Below are positions 43,961 through 55,400 of a stretch of DNA of 64,000 bases, piece by piece (the first letter of the stretch is position 1; every line of letters starts with the position of its first letter). Source of the DNA: Verrucomicrobiales bacterium (GTDB lineage Bacteria; Verrucomicrobiota; Verrucomicrobiia; Verrucomicrobiales; DEV007); contig JAEUHH010000011.1 in NCBI GenBank assembly GCA_016795505.1, positions 26,460 through 90,459 on the forward strand. Direction: 5' to 3'. A program made the position numbers and the translations under genes. The notes below the pieces were generated by a model. The model was not told the origin of the DNA. It saw only the letters and a program-made list of their open reading frames with translations, and searched no databases.

Positions 43961-45601
43961 ATGATCACCGCCCTCCGCACAGCTCTCCCCCTGGCCCTGA
44001 TCCTGCCCCTGGCTCTGTGCCTTTCCCCCGCCCTCCCCACCACCGGGCAGGACGCCCCCGCCAGCATCCGCGCCACGCCCGATGACATCCGCGCCCAGTT
44101 GACCAACGAAAAGGGCCCCATCCGCGACTGGTATGCCGCCCGACAGCACCAGCCCGCCTGGGATGGCCCCGCCCTCGCCGCCCTCGCCGGCTTCATCGAC
44201 GGCCTGTCCCGCCATGGGCTCGATCCCGCCCTGTTCCAGCTCGACCGCTGGCGGCTCACCTGGCAGGGCCTCCCACCCACCGCCGCCGAGGCCGCCCGCG
44301 TCGACATCGCCACCACCCATCTCGCCCTCTACGTCATCCAGAGCCTCGCCTACGGCTTCGTCGATCCCGTCACTGTCCACGAGAAATGGGAGCCCATTCC
44401 CCGCACCCTCGCGCCCGCCCAGTTGCTCAGCGATGCCCTCGCCCAGGGACCCGACCGTTTCGCCGCCTCGCTCGAGGAGCAGGCCCCGCCCCGCGATCCC
44501 CGCTACCGCGACCTCGTCACCACCCTGGCCCGCTACCGGGAGATCGCCGCCCTCGGCGGCTGGCGTTCCCTGCCCCTCCCCGCCCGGCCCGTGAAACCCG
44601 GCGAACCCTACGGCGACATCCCCCTGCTCCGCGCCCGCCTCCGCGCCGAGGGCGACCTGCCCGCCGACGCCCCCCAGATCCGCAGCAAAGTCCTCGACCC
44701 CGGCACCGCCGCCGCCCTGCGCTCCTTCCAGTTCCGCCACGGCATCGACCCCGACGGCATCATGGGCCCCCAGACCATGATGGAGCTCAACCAGCCCGTC
44801 ACCCGCCGCCTCCACAGCCTGACCATCACTCTGGACCGCCTGCGCTGGATGCCCCGCGACTACGAGCGCACCTCCCATCTCGAGGTCAACATCGCCGAGA
44901 GCGCCCTGCGCCTCATCCACGAGGGCCGCTCCCTCACCACCATGCGCGTCATCGTCGGGAAAAAAGGCCTCCACCAGACCCCCGTCTTCCACGGCCGCCT
45001 GCGCTACCTCCACTTCCGCCCCTACTGGAATGTCCCGCCCAAGATCGCCCGCGAGGAAGTCGTGCCCGAGGCCCTCGCCGATCCCGGCTACGTCGCCCGC
45101 GAGAAATACGAGATCGTCCCCGCCTTCGAAGTCAGCCCCGACAAAGCCCTGCCCCCCACCCGGGAGAATCTCCAGAAAGTCGCCGCCGGCCAGCTCAGCA
45201 TCCGCCAGGGCACCGGCCCGCACAATGCCCTGGGCCTCGTGAAGTTCATCTTCCCCAACGACAATTCCGTCTACCTCCACGACACCCCCAACCACTCCCT
45301 CTTCCAGGCCACCGACCGCGACTTCAGCCACGGCTGCGTCCGCGTCTCCGAGCCCGACCGCCTCGCCGAGTTCGTCCTGCGCGCCAACGGCGACTGGCCC
45401 CTCGACACCATCCGCGCCGCCATGCAGGACACCACCCGCCCCAACCGGCGCGTCAACCTCAAGGAATCCCTCCCCGTCTACCTCGTCTATTGGACCAGCA
45501 CCATCATGGACGACGGCCGCGTCCGCTTCGACCAGGATATCTACGGGCACGATGCCGTCATGGCCGCTCGCTTCGGCCTGCCCGCCAGCGGAGACCAGTG
45601 A
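43961..45601 (+). CDS. L,D-transpeptidase (YcbB type)
   Basis: Exported enzyme that makes 3-3 cross-links in peptidoglycan or attaches proteins to it. The 546 residues begin with a signal peptide (LPLALILPLALCLSPALP). A scaffold domain and a peptidoglycan-binding segment (DPGTAAALRSFQFRHGIDPD near residue 245) follow. The YkuD catalytic domain (about 300-490) ends in FSHGCVRVSEP, with His457 and the nucleophile Cys459. The large insert between binding and catalytic domains is the YcbB layout. Start is ATG at 43961. It lies divergent from potA. Confidence 0.92.
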   Translation: MITALRTALPLALILPLALCLSPALPTTGQDAPASIRATPDDIRAQLTNEKGPIRDWYAARQHQPAWDGPALAALAGFIDGLSRHGLDPALFQLDRWRLTWQGLPPTAAEAARVDIATTHLALYVIQSLAYGFVDPVTVHEKWEPIPRTLAPAQLLSDALAQGPDRFAASLEEQAPPRDPRYRDLVTTLARYREIAALGGWRSLPLPARPVKPGEPYGDIPLLRARLRAEGDLPADAPQIRSKVLDPGTAAALRSFQFRHGIDPDGIMGPQTMMELNQPVTRRLHSLTITLDRLRWMPRDYERTSHLEVNIAESALRLIHEGRSLTTMRVIVGKKGLHQTPVFHGRLRYLHFRPYWNVPPKIAREEVVPEALADPGYVAREKYEIVPAFEVSPDKALPPTRENLQKVAAGQLSIRQGTGPHNALGLVKFIFPNDNSVYLHDTPNHSLFQATDRDFSHGCVRVSEPDRLAEFVLRANGDWPLDTIRAAMQDTTRPNRRVNLKESLPVYLVYWTSTIMDDGRVRFDQDIYGHDAVMAARFGLPASGDQ

Positions 45602-45703
45602 TCCGCACCAAGCGGGGCGCCTGCCGGGCGCAGGAGGCTGTTCGGTATCCAAATGATCCGGAACGGCATCTGCCGAAGCCTTTGAATAATGCCAATCCTG
45701 GCA

Positions 45704-45928
45704 TCAGGCCTGCTTAGGTAAGAGCTGCAACAGCGATATCGAAACTTGGATCAGGGCGCCAGCGACTTCCTTCATTGGCGGCGACCGGTTCAGATTCAAA
45801 TCGTTGCCGAACTCACGAAACACGAACCGCAGCATTACCCATTTATTGAATATCTTGATCTCCGAGATAAGCCCGCCATCATTCCGCGCCTGGTATAAAG
45901 GGGTATCCGCAGCCCGCGAGTCCAACAC
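45704..45928 (-). CDS. Doubtful small open frame
   Basis: A 74-codon frame with a GTG start. The product has a hydrophobic C-terminal helix (KEVAGALIQVSISLLQLLPK) and no recognisable family. Codon choice is unlike the GC-rich genes around it. It may be a gene fragment or chance. I list it because it is the best candidate in an otherwise empty stretch. Confidence 0.25.
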   Translation of the reverse strand: MLDSRAADTPLYQARNDGGLISEIKIFNKWVMLRFVFREFGNDLNLNRSPPMKEVAGALIQVSISLLQLLPKQA

Positions 45929-46396
45929 TCCCGCTGTTCAACTCATTCGCAAACGATACCAGAATTACTGCCGTAATCTGCCAGACACGAAGTGATCTGA
46001 TCTCTGCAGGAGGAAATATCTGTTGCCAGAAGCTTTGTATTCCCGTCGACCATCAGATCTCCCTAACCACAATACAGTCATAATGGGAAGCCAAATCAGC
46101 CCCGCTTCCAGGCGGGCGTTGGTGGGCGAATGAGCCGAACGGCGAAGAATTCGGAATGACCCCGTCCTGCTCCTCCCGGTATCTGACAACCACCCCTGCG
46201 TTTCTCCGCGCCCCTCTCACTAAAAGATTTTCCAGCCCACATTTTTCCTCTCCTCCGATGGCAGCCCCTTAGGGCATTCCCTATTCCATCCGACACCCTC
46301 AAAACTAACTGCTTACGGGCCCAGCCTCTTTGCTGCGAGGCCTCCAGACAGCTTCGCTAAATGGCGACTCTGTCACAAGACGATCCCAAAATCGTG

Positions 46397-46424
46397 TTGC
46401 AAATAGTTTAAAAATAACAAATAT
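46397..46424 (+). promoter_or_regulatory. Candidate promoter of the giant surface-protein gene
   Basis: TTGCAA (46397-46402) and AAATAT (46419-46424) are spaced by 16 bases within the most AT-rich stretch of the area, about 70 bases before the ATG. The -10 match is weak, so this is a suggestion only. Confidence 0.3.
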
Positions 46425-46495
46425 GAAAGCCGCGAACGATACTTGCGCCGCGCTTGGCTGAGAAATCGCTCGCTATTCAGGAACCAGACATACCC

Positions 46496-49400
46496 ATGAA
46501 AGCGATCCTTCGTCGCCTCCTCTCCACATTGGCAAATCCCTCAAAATCAACTGATTCCGGACTGCCCGTATTAGCTAGACCGGCAGGAATCGAAGCTGAG
46601 GTTGAAGCACTGGAACCCCGGGTTCTTTTCTCTGCCGCGCCTGTCGATGCACCTGAGCAAGAGGCCGGCGACTCCCAGACAGATGCCGCGCCGGACGGGT
46701 CAGAAACGATCGAACAGGGTTCCATCGGCGATGAAACAGGGTCTGATCAGAATCCTGCCGCCAACGCCACCGCAACGGGCGCGACCCCCGTCACCCTGGT
46801 CCCTACCGGTGCCGACCTCAACGCAGAAGCGCTCGAAGCCATCGCCGAGGCAGCCCGCCAGCGCTGGATCGATGCCGGGATCTCGGCTGACCAACTGGCG
46901 GCACTGGACTCTGTGACCTATCAGATTTCGGATCTCGGCAACAACCGCCTGGGATCGACGACTGGTAATCTGATCGCGATCGATGACGACGGCGCCAGCC
47001 GGGGCTGGTTCATTGACCTGACGCCCACAGCCGACGAGGAGTTCGGCGCCGTCTCCCCCACTCGCCTCCTGGCCCTTGCTGATTCCGGAGCCGATCAACG
47101 GATGGATCTGCTCACGGTGATCCTGCATGAGCAGGGACACATCCTCGGTCTACCGGATGCGGGCTCGACCGGCGCTCTGATGTCAGGAGCCCTGAGCACA
47201 GGCAACCGCCTGCTGCCCACCAACGGCCAGGCGGCAAGCTCCGAGCCAGGTAGCCTCGCCGGAACCCATTTCCTCGGCGCCACCATCACGGTCGGAGTCG
47301 GTATCACCTACGATCACGCGACCATCCAGGCAGCCGTAAGTGCGGCAGCGGCGGGAGACACCATTCTGGTTTCCGATGGAACCTACGTTGAAAATGTGGT
47401 CATTGATAAGAACCTGACTCTTCTCTCGGAGAATGGCCGCGGCGCCACCTTCATCCAGGGTATCAGCGGCACGGGAGCCCTTGGAGCCATCCAGGTGACC
47501 AACAATACGAGCAGCGTCCAGATCGGTGCGTCGGGGCAGGGATTTACCATCGTGGGGATTGATGGAAATGGATCCCTCGAGAACGCCGCCGTCTATTTTC
47601 AAGGCAACCACAGCGGCGCCCAAGTCCTTGACAACGAGATCGTCGCCAACGGCGATCACGGTTTGCTCACCGAATACGGAGCCATCGTAAGCGGGTTCGT
47701 GATCGACGGAAACACCTTCTCGGGCAAAACGTTCGCTGGCGCGCAACCGGGTGGAATCGGCTTCGGCACTCAGTTCGATACCGGAAACAACGTCCCCCGC
47801 CAGTTGGTCACGATCGGCAACGGTTCCGGCAATCTGGCCACGGCCAATGCCACGAACATCACTTTTACCAACAACCTGATCACGGGTGTCGCGGGCGGTA
47901 TTTCGTCTGACAATGGTACCAGCGAACAGGGCAATACCCTCGTCACGATCGACGCCGCCACTTCGACCATCTCGGGGAACACCTTTGCGGGAACCACCAA
48001 CCGTTTCGCCACATCCCTCCGAGTTCGGCGCCCGGACACGGTGATCTCAGGAAACACTTTCGACAGTTCCCACCTCGGTGCTGGAACAGCCCACCTGTTC
48101 GTACAAAACAACACCACTCCTGTTCAATTGATCGCGGCGGCCAACACGTTCGATCGAGGTGTCTATGTCGACAATTCGACCGGGATCGGTCACAATCTCC
48201 AAGCGGCGATCAATGCGGTGTCCGCCGGCACGACCATCCACCTGACTGCGGGCACCTACAACGGCAACTTCACCATCGACAAGCGAATCGTGCTGGATGG
48301 CGCTGGCAGTGGCAGCAATCCGGCAGTGGATTCGATTCTTCAGTCGGCGAGCGGCAACTCTCCGGTCATCACCGTGACAGGCAGCGGTCTGGATGCCTCA
48401 AATCGGCTGACGATCCAGGACCTCCGGGTCACCGGAGCGACCGGCGGCGAGAACCCGGGAGCCGGCATCCTGGTGGCCGGTTCGACGGCGACGGGCTATC
48501 TGACCTTCGACAATGTCGCTTCCGTTTCCAATCAGGGAGCCGGTATCGCCTTCAACAACACGGTCGGCATCACCGATGTCGCGATTTCCGATGCGACAAT
48601 TCAGAACAACGGCAACGCCGGCATTCGGATCGCGTCCGCAGTGCCGTCGTTCGTCGGCCTGTCGGTGAGCGACACCACGGTCTCCGGCAATGCCACCAGC
48701 GGCTTTTCCTACAACCCGAGCGGCACCCTGACCAACGTCGGCACGGACTTCAACTTCACGAATGTCACTTTCACCAACAACAGCACGGCCGGTGTCGCGA
48801 ATGCCCATGACGTGTCCTTCTTTGGCTTCCACGGCGACGCGTCGTTGACCAACGTCACGGTGAACAGCGGCAACGGCAGCTCGGCTAACTCAAACAGCCA
48901 CGGCATCGTCTTCACGAATAGCTCGGCCTACGCGGCCGCCGGAACCATCGCTCTGGACCAAGTGACCGTCACCGGACATGTGGGCAAGAACGCCCTGACG
49001 TTCCAGCGATACAACGACGTCTCAGCCATTTCGCTCAATGATGTGAATTTGGCCGGCGTCTCCGCTCCGTGGGGGCATTTGTCGCTGGATTCCATCGCTC
49101 CGACTCCGCTGGATCTGGGCAACACCACCCTTTCCACCGTCGCCATCTGGGCCACGGGTGGCGTCGATGCCTCAGCCGCCGTGCCAGTTGGAGCCGGACT
49201 GTCGATCGGAGCCGGCTCTGGAGACACGACAGTGGCAGGCAGCAGCGGTGACGATGTCATCAGCCTGGGAACGGGTGCCGACACGGTGATTTACTCGGGG
49301 AACTATGCCGACTACGAAGTCACGCGGGCGGATGACACCATCACCATCACGGATCTCCGGCTGAACAGCCCCGATGGCACAGACACCCTGACCGGCGTCG

Positions 49401-52400
49401 ATGCCTTGGCCTTCGCGGACACGACCGTCAATCTGGCGATTGTCGACGATCTCAGCGACCCGGCTGAAGTGCAATCGGTGATCGAAGCCCTCGCTGCCGC
49501 CAATCCCGGCGAACCTGTCGTGCTCGAAGGAACGGCCGGAGACGACACCATCGTGATCGACCTGAGCTCTGGAAACTGGCTCCCGGACCTGCTGATCATC
49601 GACGGGGGCAGCGAGACCATCGGCGGCATCGACACCCTGGTGGTGAAGACTCCGGATGGCCAGAATGTCATTTACACGCCGGACACCTCCACCTTCGGCA
49701 GCGGCGAAATCGTCATCGGTGGCAAGACCATCCGCTTCGTCGATTTCGAGCCAGTGGATTTCGAATTCGACGGCGTGAGTTCCAGCACCTTCACCCTCAA
49801 CCTGCCGAACGGGGACGATGTGGTCGACGTGGCGGATGGCACCCTGATTTCCGACCCGGGCAAGGCGGCGCTCGTGCTGTCGGGCACGACGGGGGGAATC
49901 GCCTTCGAAACGGCCCATGTCCGCGGCTATGCGAGCGTGGTGATCGATACCACCGACAGCGTCGGTACTGACTCCGTGACTGTCACGAGCGCCTCGGGTT
50001 CCCACGCCAACACCTCGCTGACGATCAACACCGGCACCGAAGCCGGCGACACCATCGCCGTGAACGGGGCCATCAACGTCGGAGCCGGATCTGTCACTTT
50101 GACTTCGGCCACCGTCAATCTTTCCGCCTTGATCACGGCAGGAACCGTCACCGGAGCCACCCAGACCGTCAACGTGGCCTCGACGGCCAGCATCCAGGAT
50201 GGCATCGACATCGCCGCTTCCGGGGCGACGGTGAATGTGGCGGCAGGCACTTACGCGGAGAGTATCATCCTCAACAAAGCGGTCGATGTGCGCGGACCGA
50301 ATTGGAATGTCTCGCCCAACGGCGACATCCGGGTGACTGAAGCCGTCATCGTCCCTACCACGACCAACACGAGTTCTGGAGCGGTGGTGACCATCACCTC
50401 GTCGGGCGCTTCCTTCCGCGGCTTCACAGTGGACGGCGACAACACGAGCCTGCCCGACAGCGGCTTCGGTCTCGGTGGTGCCTTTGGCACGTCCATCGAT
50501 GCTGCGCGGGCGATTTTCATCGGAGCCAATGGAGTCACCGACATCGACGTCTCGAAAAACATCGCGAAGAACGCGGTGAACGGCATTCGTCTGGAACAGA
50601 CGACCAATTACTTCGCCTCCGGCACCCCCGCGGTCCGGTCTTACGACATTACTGTTGATGACAACCTTGTGCAGGACATCACGTCAGTCGGTATCCGGCT
50701 GGGCAACAGCATGTATGCCAAGGTAACAAACAACACGATTTCCAATGTGGAGCATGGAATCTTTTTTGGCTCATTCCGGATTTCCGACGCGGGGTCGGCC
50801 ACAGACCGGGTCGTGGAAAACAACACGATCTCGGCCCGATTTGCGGGCATCTGGGTCAATCTGTTCCACGCTTCGCCCTACGTTTTGAGAGGGAACTCGA
50901 TCTCCGTGGCGGATCCGGCTCCGTCCGCGGCGCCTCGCACGGCGTGGTTCGGCATCATGTACACCACGGTGTCGGCTCCGCAGAATTTCACCAATCAGTT
51001 GAATCTGCCCCAGGTCGTCACACCCGAGTTTTGGAGGGCCGAGGACAACGACATTGACGGAAGCGCACTGGAATCGGGCGCCACCAGCCACGGCTATTGG
51101 CTCTACTACGTGGACAACAACCGCGACTCCCTCGGTGTCGACCATTACGGCCAGATCTCGGGCGGAACGGTCACCAACGTGGACTACGGCATTCTCCTGA
51201 AGAATCGCGACACCCATCCGGCGACCAATTTCGGCACCGCAGCCGTAGGCGCCCATGCCGCCATCTCCGATGTGGACATTTCACTGAACGCCGGCGGCAC
51301 CGGCATCCGCTTGGTGGATGATCCGGGCTGGACGTCCAGCAATCCCGCCCCTCTTGTCAACAAACGTGACGTACGCCTCACGGTGGGAGCTGACGTAACC
51401 ATCTCAGGGGGCACTCACGGTGTCGTAATCGCCAATCAGCATGCCCAAATCACCGGAGAGTCACTGGGAACGATCGCCTTTTCCGGCCAGACCGGAGATG
51501 TGGTGCGCCTCGAAGGCAGCGCCGGCAATATCAGCGCGGCCAGTGCGACCGGAGTGGCGACCATATTTGCCGATACCGCATCGAGCGTCATCGTGGCCAA
51601 CGCCGAGAACAATGCGATCGCAGCCGGTTCCGGCAACGACACCATCACGGCGGGAGCCGGCATCAATTCAGTCCAGGGCGGAGCGGGCAGCGACACGGTC
51701 GTCTATGCGGGTAACTTTGCCGACTACACGATCGCTTTCGACGGCGCAGGCTCTCTCGTCGTGACCGGCGCCTCGAATGTGGACACCCTGTCCCAGGTGG
51801 AGAAACTGACTTTCGCCGACAAGACCGCCTGGGTTGTCGGCTCCAGCGTGGGTAGCGAGATCACGCTGATCCAAAATGCGATTGATGCCGCGACCTCGGG
51901 GGATGTTGTGCTGGTGGCACCTGGCACCTACTCGGAGAATCTGGTCCTTTCGAAACAACTCACCCTCAACGGAGCCAAAGCAGGAGTCGATGCGAGGGGC
52001 CGGATCATCGGATCGCCCAATCCGGCAGTGGAGACGGTGATTTCCCCCGCTTCGGGAGTCGGCTTGAATCTGCTCGGTGGCTCGAATGCCTCTGTCATCG
52101 ATGGATTTGTGTTTGTGGGTAGCGTGAGCGGTGCCACAGGGGTCGTCACGAATGATAGTACCAACACAGGCCTGATTCTCCGGAATAATCACATCTCTGT
52201 GGCACCAGGCTTCAACGCAGCGGCCCTATGGCTGGCCAGCCCAGCGGTGGATGCCACGATTGATCAAAATGTGTTCGTGGCAGCATCTGGCTCCTCCCAA
52301 GCCGTGTTTTTGGACACAGACGGCTTTCACGGCCTGCAGTTCATCAACAACCATGTCCTCCGCGATGGAGGAATTTCGGGAACAGGATTTTTTGTCGATG

Positions 52401-55400
52401 GCAACCGTAATATCGGCACCAGTGCTTCGCTCCAAACACCGCTGATTCAGGGGAATCTGTTCCAAGGGCATTCCCTTGGATTCAATGCCGGAAGATTTGC
52501 CTTCGACGATGCGAGCATCGTGGAAAACACCTTCGATGGCAACACCGGTGGATTCGCGGGAGGGACGAAGGACAGCCTCATTGCCCGGAATACGTTCACT
52601 AACAATTCCCGGTATGGCCTACGGCTGACTGGGTTTGGTGGCACTGGCGATGCCAGTCGGGGAGCCCAAAACACGACCGTTTCCAACAATGTGTTCTCGA
52701 ACAATGGCACTACCATCGACTTGGTGCTTGGATATGGTGACCTCCTGATCGAAGACCAATTCAATGGCACGCAGGCAACCAACACGATCACCCAAAACAC
52801 CTTTGGCAGTTCGATCGGCGCCTTTGTCCACGAGACCAATGTCGAGACATTCAACTTGAGCAACAACTGGTGGGGCACGGCGTCCGCCACGGCGATTCAG
52901 GCCAAGATACTCGGGGCCGGAACTGGCAACGTGGATTTCACGTCCTATCTCGACAGCGGCACAGATACAAACGTGGTCACCAGCGGCTTCCAAGGCGATT
53001 TCTCGACGCTCCACGCCACTGGCCTCGGCTCTCAGAGCGGCGTCCAGGGCCGGATCGAGGAAGGCTCGGCCACGGTGGATGCCAACGGCACGCTGATCCT
53101 CACCGGCGGAACGGTCTCCGTGGCCGGCCTGGTCGCAGGCACCGCCACCACGCCGAATCTGGAGATCGGAGCCACCGCCACTCTGGAAGTGAGCATCGAA
53201 TCGACGACGCCGGGAGAGTTCGACCAGCTTCAGGTCACCGGCTCGGTGACGATCGAACCCGGCGCCACTCTGTCCGTCGCCCCGACCGGGAGCCCGGTGA
53301 TCAACGACAACGATGTGTTTCTCATCATCGCGAACGACGGTGTCGATGCAGTCTCCGGGACTTTTGCCGGTCTGACGGAAGGCGCCGTGGTGAGCACCGA
53401 CTTCCTGGGCACGGGCAAGACCGCGTGGATCACCTACGCCGGCGGTGATGGCAATGATGTGGAGATCCACGTGGGCGGACCGATCACGGTCGATGCCACG
53501 CCCGGAGACGACGATATCGTGCTGCGCCTGAATGCCACCACCGGCTGGCTCGAGGTCGTGGTCAACGGAATCATCACCGAAACCCGTCCTACTGCGGGCG
53601 TCGGGCTGATCACCGTCAACGGTACGGACGGCAACGACATTCTGACTCTCGACTTCTCAGAGGGATCTCCGATTCCCGCCAATCTGGTGTTCAACGGCGG
53701 CAACCCGAATGCGGGCCCCGGCGACGCTTTGCGCATACTCGGGACCGGCACCGAGTCGATGGTCTACAATCCGAGCAACACCACCTTCGGCAACGGCGCG
53801 CTCACCATCGACGGTCAGACCGTGACTTTCACCGGCTTGGAGCCGATCGATGCAGTGGGCCTGGGCTCGGTGAGTCTGGTCCTGCCCAACGCGGACGATG
53901 TCGTCACGATCGAAAACGGTTCGACCATCCTCGGCGGGCTCGATGCCTTGCGCATCCACGGAACGAGCGGCGGCGTGAGCTTCGAGGAACTGCGGGTGCG
54001 CAACACCACGACGATCATCATCAATACCACAGGCAACGATGGCGCCGACGCCATCACCGTGGCCAGCGCCAGCAACGGTCATGGCAACACGAATCTCCAG
54101 ATCATCACCGGTGAGGGTCTGACCGACAATGTCACCATCGGTGGCGCGGCCACTTTCGCCGGCGATGTCCTGATCCAGACCCGCGACGCGGACATCAACG
54201 CAGTGCTCACTGCAACCAACCTGACCCTGCGGCCCCAGGTCGCTTCCTCCGTCCGCATCGGGGCGGCGGGTGCTGCGAACATGGTCGTCTCGGACACGCA
54301 GTTGACTGCCAATTTGGCCCTGAGCGGCAAGCTTACCGTGGGCCGGGCCGATGGCACTGGCACGGTCACCATCTCGACGCTCAACACGGTGGGTGAAGGC
54401 TATGACTTGGAGGTTCTGTCCGCGGGCCAGATCAATCTGACCAACAGCCTCCAAACCGATGGACAGATCACGCTTTCCGCCAATCAGGACAACTCGGGGG
54501 CGGATGATTTTGACATGACGACGGTGTCGAGCGCCATCTCGACGACAAACGCCACCGCTGGTGCCGTGACCATCGCCGTCGGCACCACGTCGGCGGCCAG
54601 CACCACCACCCTGCGCGACATCACGGTGGGCGCGGGCGGCGGCATCACAGTGACCACCCTCGGCACCTCCATGATCGATCTTGCCGCCGGCACCCTGAGT
54701 GCCACCGGAACGGGCACAGTGACCCTGAACAGCGCTGCGAACCTCGACGTCGACGGCAATATCTTGGCAGGATCCGTCGATATCGATGCCGGCGGCAATG
54801 TGGGCAACATCGATGGCTCCATCACAGCGTCCACGGGCGTCTCGATCACCGCCAATGGATCGGTGACGATCAACGGGACCATCGACGGCGGCTCCGGCCT
54901 CATCGACATCGATGCCAACGCGAATGGCGCCGGCGCGGAATCCCTGACCGTCGATACGGCGGCCTCGCTCCAGACGACCAATGCCACCCTCAATGCCATC
55001 TCCCTCGTGGCGGGAACCGGCAGCGATCTCTCCCTGGCCGGCAGCTTTGTCACCGGTGACGGCGGCCGGTTGACCGTCACGGCCGGAGATGACATCACCA
55101 TCGGTGTCGGCTCGGTGAACGTCGGCGCCACCGGCTCGGCCATTTTGACCGCGCAGGACGCCGTGTCGACAGCGGCGGCATCGACTTTCACGATCATCGC
55201 GGCCGACGAACTGGAGATCAATGTGAACAATGATGGCTTGGGCGCGGAAACCCTCACCATGGCCTCAACTTCCGCCATCGCCGCCGGAGCGACCGGCGCG
55301 GCCCTGATCGACATCAATATCGCCAACAGTTCCGGTGCAGCAACCATTGGCAACATCACCACAGGCGCGGACGGAGACATCGACATCTCGTCAACCGGCT

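Larger units (their letters stand above)
45602..46495. other. Gene-poor, more AT-rich region upstream of the giant gene
   Basis: About 890 bases lie between the L,D-transpeptidase gene and the giant surface-protein gene. Base composition is clearly lower in GC than the flanks. No family-supported gene is visible; the only open frame with unusual composition is the 74-codon minus frame at 45704-45928. The last 110 bases probably hold the promoter and leader of the giant gene. The region may be the remains of an older insertion. Confidence 0.5.
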
